The notes below the pieces were generated by a model. It searched no databases. It was not told where the DNA came from and saw nothing but the letters and a program-made list of their open reading frames with translations. Positions 1 through 5,414 of a stretch of 6,096 nucleotides of DNA are shown in pieces. The stretch is from Lachnospiraceae bacterium. Its GTDB lineage: Bacteria; Bacillota; Clostridia; Lachnospirales; Lachnospiraceae. Position numbers and translations under genes: made by a program. The stretch's first letter is position 1. Every line of letters begins with the position of its first letter. The stretch spans positions 1 to 6,096 of the forward strand of contig JAGDCQ010000102.1 of the NCBI GenBank assembly GCA_017958465.1, in the 5' to 3' direction.

Positions 1-2002
1 AAGCCGGCTTATAAACACGCGGGGAGACAAGAGCATCGAAAACGTCCGCAACAGCCATTATCCTTGCAGAGAGCGGTATCACCTCGCCTGCAAGACCCTC
101 GGGGTACCCTTTCCCGTCCCAGCGCTCATGGTGGTAGGCCGCCATATTTCTTGCTTCTTTAAGGTAATTCTCGCCGGAGAGTGTGCTTATCGCGCGCTCC
201 ATTATCTTCTTTCCGGCAGTAGTATGTGTCTTCATGATCTCAAACTCTTCGTCCGTAAGCTTTCCGGGCTTGTTGAGCACGGTATCCGGGATATTGATCT
301 TGCCCACATCATGAAGAGGCGCGGACATTATAACATCCGACATATACTTGGGTGTGAGCTTTTGAATGTAGTATTGCTTATCCCTCAGTCCGTTCAGGAT
401 TATCCTCACGTACTCGGCAGTTTTCTGTATGTGTGCACCTGTATCGGAGTCGCGGTTTTCGACCATATCCGCCATAGTGATGATAAGACCGTTCTGCATC
501 TTAGCGGTTGCATCCGAATAATGCCTTATATCGCGCATCCTCTCGGTGGTCTCGGTGGCCATGCCGCACAGCGCGTGATATAGCATCTCGACTTCGTCAT
601 CCGTCCGGATATCCAGCTTTTTAAGCTTTGCTGCCAGCTGGTCCAGGGAAGACTGCTCGCCTGAACTGTGCATGAAGCCGTCGGCGCAGGCCGACATACT
701 GTCGATGGGGTAAACCAGGAACACCTCCGAAACCCACATACCGTAAGCCAGCACAGCTACAAAGAAGCCCGAGAAAACAAGCAGGGATTTCAAAAGATAG
801 GATTGAACATAGTTTGAAAGATAATTCATTGATACATCGGCACCCGCATAGCCTACCGTCCTTCCGGTGGAGTTGATGATAGGCACATATACGGTGATCA
901 CCCAGCCCGATATATCGTTTGAAACAACAGGCTCGATGGGTTCCCCGACCAGCAGGGCCGGCAGATACGGAGTGAACGCCTTCTCAAAATCCAGTCTGGT
1001 GCCGGGTTCCGAGGCCTGCATATCATCCGAATCCAGATCAAAAGCCACATAGCACCCGTCCGACTTGATTATATAGACATAAAGGTATTTCACGCCCGCC
1101 GCGAAATCACGGATAGAATACAGCGTCCTCTCGGTCTCCTCATACCCCGGCACCTCGCGGCCGTTCTGCATATAGGCCTCAAGCATATCCGGATCGATGA
1201 TCGAAGCCGCAAAATTAGCGGCGTTGGAGGCGTTCATGATATACTCTTCTTTGGTGTTGTCATAGTAGTGTTTAAGGCCTATCCACCCTATGACCACTGT
1301 CAGGGTAAGAGCTGTCACAAGGAGCATTACAGATATCCTGACCCGCAGGGAATGACCTTTTTTTGCGCCTTTCGATCTAAGCTCCTTCAGTTCCTTACGG
1401 GAAAGAGGCTCCTGCCTCCAGCCGCTGTCGAGGATAGCTCTTATCCGGTTCTTGGGAAGGAAATGGACCGCTGTAAGGGCAATGGCTGTAGAAACGCCCT
1501 TGTCCACAAGGTTAAGCCCTATATTGATGAAAACAGAGGCAAAATTATTAGAGATTCCGATAGCAATGCTTATGGCGCCCGCAGCCTCATCTATCATTTC
1601 AAACTGACCGTGCCCGAGCAAAGCCTGCTGGACCGTAGAACCGACAACTCCGCCAAAAACCGCACAAGCAATGATAAAGAGGATAGTCTTTCCGGTATTT
1701 CTGAACCAGCGTCTGCTATAGAATTGCGCTGCGAAAAACCCCACAAAGATATTTATGATAGAAAAATAAACCGAGACCGGATTAAAGAGCGAGCAGATCA
1801 TATTTGAAAGGAGCGCTGTCACGATCGCCGGGAAAAGACCGCAAACGCAAGCCACGCCCACGGTTCCGACGGTATCGAAATAAAGTGGCAAGCCCGTCCT
1901 GTACATGATATATGACAGGAGCACATTTATCACTATCCCTCCGATAGCGACAGATGCCCGCATAAGGCTGTATTTTCTCATCTCTTTAGCTTTGGCGTCC
2001 AC
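1..2002 (-). CDS. Membrane-bound HD-GYP phosphodiesterase with ECF-S-like and Cache-like sensor regions (3' end cut by window)
   Basis: The frame is open from the start to the window edge, giving at least 667 residues. Domains, numbered from the GTG start: a hydrophobic region at about 13-182 with several helices, including the motif YFDTVGTVG (41-49) and NPVSVYFSIIN (74-84), which resembles ECF-transporter S components. A cytoplasmic basic linker follows (184-222), then a helix (223-243), an extracytoplasmic region (about 248-395) ending in Cache-like strands (VITVYVPIIN...GYAGADVS), another helix (about 402-424) and a HAMP-like linker starting near YPIDSM. The HD-GYP domain runs from about 500. 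Expected metal ligands and signature are visible: E515 in ENRDSDTGAHI, H564-D565 in HDVGK, H624-H625 in HHERWDGKGYP (GYP 632-634) and D653 in ADVFDAL. The family hydrolyses cyclic di-GMP, or in some members related cyclic dinucleotides; the substrate here is inferred. The C-terminal end lies outside the window. The HD-GYP call is firm; the sensor-domain names are less so. Confidence 0.93.
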   Translation of the reverse strand, partial: MDAKAKEMRKYSLMRASVAIGGIVINVLLSYIMYRTGLPLYFDTVGTVGVACVCGLFPAIVTALLSNMICSLFNPVSVYFSIINIFVGFFAAQFYSRRWFRNTGKTILFIIACAVFGGVVGSTVQQALLGHGQFEMIDEAAGAISIAIGISNNFASVFINIGLNLVDKGVSTAIALTAVHFLPKNRIRAILDSGWRQEPLSRKELKELRSKGAKKGHSLRVRISVMLLVTALTLTVVIGWIGLKHYYDNTKEEYIMNASNAANFAASIIDPDMLEAYMQNGREVPGYEETERTLYSIRDFAAGVKYLYVYIIKSDGCYVAFDLDSDDMQASEPGTRLDFEKAFTPYLPALLVGEPIEPVVSNDISGWVITVYVPIINSTGRTVGYAGADVSMNYLSNYVQSYLLKSLLVFSGFFVAVLAYGMWVSEVFLVYPIDSMSACADGFMHSSGEQSSLDQLAAKLKKLDIRTDDEVEMLYHALCGMATETTERMRDIRHYSDATAKMQNGLIITMADMVENRDSDTGAHIQKTAEYVRIILNGLRDKQYYIQKLTPKYMSDVIMSAPLHDVGKINIPDTVLNKPGKLTDEEFEIMKTHTTAGKKIMERAISTLSGENYLKEARNMAAYHHERWDGKGYPEGLAGEVIPLSARIMAVADVFDALVSPRVYKPA

Positions 2003-2017
2003 GTTTTCCCCTCCGGA
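2003..2017 (-). promoter_or_regulatory. Ribosome binding site that favours a GTG start for the HD-GYP gene
   Basis: Reading the minus strand, CCGGAGGGGAAAAC directly precedes GTG at 2002-2000; GGAGG is followed by 7 nt before the start codon, which is near ideal. An in-frame ATG eight codons upstream (2026-2024) has no purine-rich Shine-Dalgarno sequence before it and would leave only about 11 nt of leader after the likely promoter. The ribosome binding site would then lie inside the coding sequence. GTG at 2002 is therefore preferred. Confidence 0.75.
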
Positions 2018-2043
2018 AAGGTTCATAAAAAACGAATTATTAT

Positions 2044-2072
2044 ATTATAGGATATCACAAATCGTGTATTCA
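2044..2072 (-). promoter_or_regulatory. Candidate sigma-A promoter for the HD-GYP gene
   Basis: The minus strand carries a perfect -10 TATAAT (2049-2044), with TGAATA (2072-2067) as a weak -35 (3 of 6 matches) 17 nt upstream. A second TATAAT overlaps it at 2044-2039 but has no -35 at good spacing. The predicted start near 2037 would give a leader of about 35 nt to the GTG codon. The element lies just beyond the terminator of the chemoreceptor gene, so the HD-GYP gene can be transcribed on its own. Confidence 0.45.
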
Positions 2073-2080
2073 GGCAATAC

Positions 2081-2111
2081 AAAAAGAGACAGCCGGAAGC
2101 CGTCTCTTTTT
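2081..2111 (-). terminator. Rho-independent terminator after the chemoreceptor gene
   Basis: A perfect 10-bp inverted repeat, aaaaagagac (2081-2090) with gtctcttttt (2102-2111), encloses an 11-nt loop in which a further GC/GC pair can form after an A-C mismatch. On the minus strand the stem ends in a U-rich tail (UUUUUGUAUU), 45 nt past the chemoreceptor stop codon. The plus strand also ends in a U-run, so it could act in both directions, though no plus-strand gene was seen. Confidence 0.8.
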
Positions 2112-2155
2112 ATGTAGATCATGGAATATTACCCATTGACCGGTTCAAGTCTGTA

Positions 2156-3862
2156 TCAGTCGATCCTGTAGAGTTTTACAACCTTTTCGAGGTCGCCTGC
2201 TTTTGTCTTGATATCCTGTGTTCCGCTCGAGATATCTTCTGTCATAGCCATTACTTCCTGGATGGAAGCACTGATCTCTTCCGTTGCGGCGGCATTTTCC
2301 TGTGCCTCTGCAGAAAGATGAGTTACGGAATCGCCCACTGCCTTGCAATTTTCCGTCATAGACTTGCTTATGCCGCCAAGTGTCCCGATCTCATCATTGA
2401 TAACATCAAGGTTATCGGATATAGCTTTGTAGCTCTCCTTGGTATCATCAACTCCCTTGGTCTGCTTAGCAACAAATTCCTTAACGCGGGCAGCTTCCTG
2501 ATTTGCCTTGTCAACATTGGCCTGAAGCTCCTGTATCATCTGGTTGATCTCGTTTACACTGCGCTGCGAATCGTCGGAAAGGGTCCTGATCTCATCCGCA
2601 ACAACCGCAAAGCCACGGCCCACATCGCCTGCTCTTGCAGCTTCGATAGCGGCATTGAGCGAAAGCAGGTTTGTCTGTCCGGCGATATTCTCGATCATAT
2701 TTGATGCATCGCTGATCTTTTCAGTACTCTTCATGATGCTCTCAATGCTCTCAAAGATATGTGCGAACGCACTCTCGCTTTCCTTTGTAACTTTGTAGAG
2801 GTCGTCAAGGACGCGGTTTCCGTTACGGCTTGCCTCGGAGATCTGATCGCTGGCAGCCGAAAGCTTTTCGGAAGATTCAAGATTGCGCTGCGCAACCTCG
2901 AGCAGACTGTCGAGCTGGCTCATGGAATTCTCAACTTCCGCAGTCTGTTTATTTGCGCTCTCTGCAACGCTGTTAACGGCATTCGTGATCTCGGAAACAT
3001 TCTTAACGATAGTATCGGACTCTTCAGCCATAGTAACAGAAACCTGCTCAAGTTTCCCTGTTGAATCATCCATATTGTTCATTATCTCTCTTAAGGATTC
3101 TCTCAGTTTATTATAGGACTCGGTAAGATTTCCGATCTCGTCCTTCTGAGTGGTCTTAAGACTTTTAACAGTAAGATCGTGGTCCGCAAGGCGTCCAAGA
3201 GACTCGTTTACTGCAGAAACAGGACCTATAACCTGTCTGAGGATGATAACGGCTATAACCACGCCGAGGATTATGCTTATTGCTGAAGTAACAATGGAAA
3301 TGATAAGGAGATTTCTTGAGTCATTTTCAACCTCTGCAAGGTTGTCCTTCATCCTTTCCTCAAACTTTTCAACGGCACCGTCAACGATCTCGCTGAGCTC
3401 TTCGGATATGACGTCGATCTCTTCCATAACGGCATTGCCCGCATCAAGTCCTTCGTTGATATAGGCTTCGGCCATCTCCTGCGCTTTCGCATAGAAAGCA
3501 AGATAATCCGATTTTATACCATCCCAGTACTTAGCAGCTCCCTCATCTACATCATAGCTTTTGACGAGTTCCAGATTGGCAAGCATCTCTTCTTTTACTT
3601 CTGCTGCTTCTTCATAAACTTCCACATCATGCGTCGCAGAAGCATCGGTGAACAGCTCAGCTGTATGCAGAACATCGAATCTGATCTGGTTGGCAACACG
3701 CATACCCTTAAAGGTCTTGTCTGCCAGCTCGTCGAGCTCGCCACCTATCTCCACATTGCTGGAGATGTTGATGACAGCCGTCAAAACAAGCATGACTATA
3801 ATGGCCAATATCGGCAACAGGGTTTTTCCGGCTATACCGGAGAGCTTAATCTTTGTTTTCAT
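2156..3862 (-). CDS. Transmembrane methyl-accepting chemotaxis protein
   Basis: A complete 568-residue chemoreceptor, which would sit in polar membrane arrays and control CheA kinase through CheW. TM1 is at about 14-33. An extracytoplasmic, helix-rich, acidic ligand-binding region follows (about 34-184, of the length and make-up expected for a four-helix bundle, 4HB_MCP type). TM2 is at about 185-209, HAMP at about 207-262 ([10 protein letters not shown] through the DEIGNL element at 241-246) and the signalling coiled coil at 263-568. The hairpin tip is highly conserved: [18 protein letters not shown] (396-413), then [15 protein letters not shown]. The arms on either side of the tip are about 150 residues each, suggesting the long 44-heptad class common in Gram-positives (inference). 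The protein ends KLYRID, with no CheR/CheB-tethering pentapeptide. It starts at an ATG 5 nt after AGGAGG. The ligand cannot be told from sequence. The gene has its own promoter and terminator, so it is probably monocistronic. Confidence 0.97.
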   Translation of the reverse strand: MKTKIKLSGIAGKTLLPILAIIVMLVLTAVINISSNVEIGGELDELADKTFKGMRVANQIRFDVLHTAELFTDASATHDVEVYEEAAEVKEEMLANLELVKSYDVDEGAAKYWDGIKSDYLAFYAKAQEMAEAYINEGLDAGNAVMEEIDVISEELSEIVDGAVEKFEERMKDNLAEVENDSRNLLIISIVTSAISIILGVVIAVIILRQVIGPVSAVNESLGRLADHDLTVKSLKTTQKDEIGNLTESYNKLRESLREIMNNMDDSTGKLEQVSVTMAEESDTIVKNVSEITNAVNSVAESANKQTAEVENSMSQLDSLLEVAQRNLESSEKLSAASDQISEASRNGNRVLDDLYKVTKESESAFAHIFESIESIMKSTEKISDASNMIENIAGQTNLLSLNAAIEAARAGDVGRGFAVVADEIRTLSDDSQRSVNEINQMIQELQANVDKANQEAARVKEFVAKQTKGVDDTKESYKAISDNLDVINDEIGTLGGISKSMTENCKAVGDSVTHLSAEAQENAAATEEISASIQEVMAMTEDISSGTQDIKTKAGDLEKVVKLYRID

Positions 3863-3873
3863 ACGATCCTCCT
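3858..3873 (-). promoter_or_regulatory. Strong ribosome binding site of the chemoreceptor gene
   Basis: AGGAGG (3873-3868 on the minus strand) is followed by ATCGT and the ATG, a spacing of 5 nt. The 15-nt block GGAGGATCGTATGAA is identical to the start region of the aminotransferase gene at 5319-5305. Confidence 0.85.
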
Positions 3874-3905
3874 GTGTTTTATGATCCGATTTTTTACTAC
3901 GTTCT

Positions 3906-3919
3906 ATTACACATTACAC
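3906..3919. repeat. Tandem 7-bp direct repeat in the chemoreceptor leader
   Basis: attacac occurs twice in direct succession (3906-3912 and 3913-3919), reading GTGTAAT twice on the coding strand. It lies just downstream of the predicted transcription start. It could be an operator half-site pair or chance in AT-rich DNA; no regulator is suggested. Confidence 0.4.
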
Positions 3920-3930
3920 TATGCATAATT

Positions 3931-3959
3931 ATTATATCATACGATTCAGAATTATACAA
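3931..3959 (-). promoter_or_regulatory. Candidate extended -10 sigma-A promoter for the chemoreceptor gene
   Basis: On the minus strand, TTGTAT (3959-3954) is followed after 17 nt by TATAAT (3936-3931), preceded by TGA, giving the extended -10 TGnTATAAT. The predicted start near 3924 leaves a leader of about 60 nt before the ATG at 3862. The promoter lies between the aminotransferase terminator and the chemoreceptor. A motility-sigma (sigma-28/SigD) type element was looked for and not seen here, which is mildly unusual for a chemoreceptor. Confidence 0.55.
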
Positions 3960-3969
3960 CAATAAATAC

Positions 3970-4007
3970 AAAACGAGAAACAGAACAAGCGTCCCATTTC
4001 TCGTTTT
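3970..4007 (-). terminator. Rho-independent terminator after the aminotransferase gene
   Basis: A perfect 11-bp inverted repeat, aaaacgagaaa (3970-3980) with tttctcgtttt (3997-4007), encloses a 16-nt loop. In minus-strand RNA, four further pairs including G-U wobbles (GGGA with UUCU) can extend the stem after one mismatch. The stem is followed by a U-rich stretch (UUUUGUAUUUAUU) and begins about 19 nt past the aminotransferase stop codon. It separates that transcript from the chemoreceptor promoter. Confidence 0.8.
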
Positions 4008-4025
4008 GAGAATTTTCTGTCAAAT

Positions 4026-5309
4026 TCAATTTTCAAGCAGTTTATTAACGCTCGCAAGCTTTACGCATACGCAGAATACCTTTACTGCCTGCTCAAGTTC
4101 ATCAAGCTCGGGGAAAGAAGGGGCTATACGGATGTTTGAATCCTGCGGGTCCTTTCCGTAAGGGAAGGTTGCTCCGGCACCTGTCATAACAACGCCCACT
4201 TCCTTTGCCAGCTTTACTATCTCCTTTGCGCATCCCGGAAGGGAATCGAACGAGATAAAGTAGCCGCCGTGAGGCTTTGTCCAGGTTGCGATCTCTGTCC
4301 CCGAAAGCTCTTTGTCAAGGTAGTTCAGCACCAGCTCAAACTTGGGTCTCAGTATTTCCGCATGTTTCATCATATGCTTATGAACCCCGTCAAGATCCTT
4401 AAAGAACCTGACGTGACGCAGCTGGTTTACCTTGTCGTGACCGATGGTCTGGATACTGAGCTGCTTAAGGATCTCTTTTATGTTGTTCTGCGACGTTGCG
4501 ATGGCTGCAACACCCGATCCCGGGAAGCTGATCTTCGATGTGGAAGTGAATTTATATACAATATCGGGGTTTCCGGCTTTTTCACACTCTGTAAGGATCT
4601 CAAGGCAGAAATCCTGGTTGTCCGGATATAAATGGTGAACACTGTAGGCGTTATCCCAGTAGATCCTGAAGTCCGGAGCCGCCGGTTTAAGGCGCGCAAA
4701 CCTGCGCACAGTTTCGTCCGAATAAGTGATACCCTGGGGATTAGAGTACTTTGGCACGCACCAGATACCTTTAACCGCAGGATCGGAATTCACATACTTC
4801 TCCACAAGGTCCATATCAGGCCCTTCAGGAGTCATTGGGATATTTATCATCTCGATCCCGAAAAACTCGGTGATGGCAAAGTGCCTGTCGTAACCCGGAA
4901 CAGGGCAAAGGAATTTAACCTTGTCAAGCTTGCACCACGGGGTATTTCCAAGGACTCCGTGTGTAAAGGACCTTGCAACGGTGTCATACATCACGTTAAG
5001 GCTTGAGTTGCCGTAGATTATGATGTTGTCCGGCGAAACTTCGCTTATATCTGCTAAAAGCCTTCTCGCCTCATATATACCCCTCAGCTCACCGTAATTA
5101 CGGCAGTCGATCCCGGCCTCGGAATCCAGCCTGTTGCGGCTTTCAAAAACATCAAGCATACCCATCGAAAGGTCCAGCTGCTTTTTTGAAGGCTTTCCGC
5201 GGGACATATTGAGAGTAAGGCCCAAAGCTTCAAACTCGTTATACTCCTGCATCAGTTTTTTCTGAAGAGCGAGCAGTTCCTCTCTGCTCATTTCCTTAAA
5301 TGACTTCAT
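4026..5309 (-). CDS. PLP-dependent aminotransferase, class Ic aspartate aminotransferase type (MocR-like aminotransferase family)
   Basis: A complete 427-residue cytoplasmic fold-type I aminotransferase. The best match is the family of the Corynebacterium glutamicum aspartate aminotransferase, which interconverts aspartate plus 2-oxoglutarate with oxaloacetate plus glutamate; the substrate here is inferred from family resemblance. Visible landmarks: N-terminal NMSRGKPS (34-41), GNSSL (100-104) at the cofactor-phosphate site, CPVPGYDRH (135-143), KYSNPQG with N190, YWDNAY with D219 and Y222 (cofactor ring), the Schiff-base lysine K259 in STSKISFPGSG, and R394 in NIRIAPSFP, the expected substrate-carboxylate arginine. 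All key residues are present and the length is typical of the family. The C-terminus has a small cysteine pair (FCVCV, 412-416). Homology to the aminotransferase half of MocR/GntR regulators can cause misannotation, but no DNA-binding domain is present. It starts at an ATG 5 nt after GGAGG. Confidence 0.93.
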   Translation of the reverse strand: MKSFKEMSREELLALQKKLMQEYNEFEALGLTLNMSRGKPSKKQLDLSMGMLDVFESRNRLDSEAGIDCRNYGELRGIYEARRLLADISEVSPDNIIIYGNSSLNVMYDTVARSFTHGVLGNTPWCKLDKVKFLCPVPGYDRHFAITEFFGIEMINIPMTPEGPDMDLVEKYVNSDPAVKGIWCVPKYSNPQGITYSDETVRRFARLKPAAPDFRIYWDNAYSVHHLYPDNQDFCLEILTECEKAGNPDIVYKFTSTSKISFPGSGVAAIATSQNNIKEILKQLSIQTIGHDKVNQLRHVRFFKDLDGVHKHMMKHAEILRPKFELVLNYLDKELSGTEIATWTKPHGGYFISFDSLPGCAKEIVKLAKEVGVVMTGAGATFPYGKDPQDSNIRIAPSFPELDELEQAVKVFCVCVKLASVNKLLEN

Positions 5310-5319
5310 ACGATCCTCC
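5305..5319 (-). promoter_or_regulatory. Ribosome binding site of the aminotransferase gene
   Basis: GGAGG (5319-5315 on the minus strand) lies 5 nt before the ATG at 5309. The 15-nt block through ATGAA is identical to that of the chemoreceptor gene. A direct repeat CGATCC (plus-strand 5311-5316 and 5321-5326) surrounds it; GATC at 5312-5315 and 5322-5325 could pair weakly (4 bp) with the ribosome binding site in the loop. Confidence 0.85.
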
Positions 5320-5326
5320 GCGATCC

Positions 5327-5376
5327 AGGCTTTTTCTGCAAGCCTACGGTATCAGTTCGGTTTATTGCCGAATAAA
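5327..5376 (-). promoter_or_regulatory. Structured leader of the aminotransferase mRNA
   Basis: Three small perfect inverted repeats fill the leader. In RNA order: UUUAUU/AAUAAA (5376-5371 with 5366-5361, 4-nt loop) overlaps UUCGG/CCGAA (5372-5368 with 5360-5356, 7-nt loop), so only one of these can form at a time. Then AGGCUU/AAGCCU (5345-5340 with 5332-5327, 7-nt loop) ends 7 nt before the GGAGG. None has a U-tract that would make it a terminator. No known riboswitch class is recognised. The stems are only 5-6 bp, so a regulatory role is speculative. Confidence 0.35.
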
Positions 5377-5385
5377 TCTCTTAAA

Positions 5386-5414
5386 AAGATAGCACAGTTT
5401 GTATTTTTATTCAA
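5386..5414 (-). promoter_or_regulatory. Candidate sigma-A promoter for the aminotransferase gene
   Basis: On the minus strand, TTGAAT (5414-5409) is followed after exactly 17 nt by TATCTT (5391-5386), preceded by TGC, an extended -10. Each hexamer matches consensus at 4 of 6 positions. The -35 overlaps the last codons and stop of the upstream transglutaminase-like gene. The predicted start near 5379 gives a leader of about 70 nt. No terminator is seen between the two genes, so read-through transcription is also possible. Confidence 0.45.

Noticed and set aside
128..583. Open frame of 151 codons on the plus strand
   Set aside because: It lies antisense to the highly conserved HD-GYP catalytic domain; the minus strand carries all the family motifs, so this is a shadow.
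1268..1807. Open frame of 179 codons on the plus strand
   Set aside because: It is entirely antisense to the HD-GYP membrane region, has no ribosome binding site, and its translation has no recognisable domain or realistic composition.
2145..2348. Minus-strand frame of 67 codons overlapping the chemoreceptor C-terminus
   Set aside because: It is out of frame within a well-supported coding region, with no family resemblance and a composition (Gly, Arg, Ser, Cys rich) typical of a shifted frame.
3150..3464. Plus-strand frame rich in Ser, Thr and Arg
   Set aside because: It is antisense to the HAMP and ligand-binding region of the chemoreceptor; the composition reflects reverse-complemented Glu and Asp codons.
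3863..3930. Possible c-di-GMP riboswitch in the chemoreceptor leader
   Set aside because: The leader is only about 60 nt and AT-rich, and lacks the two-helix GEMM arrangement; no riboswitch consensus is visible.
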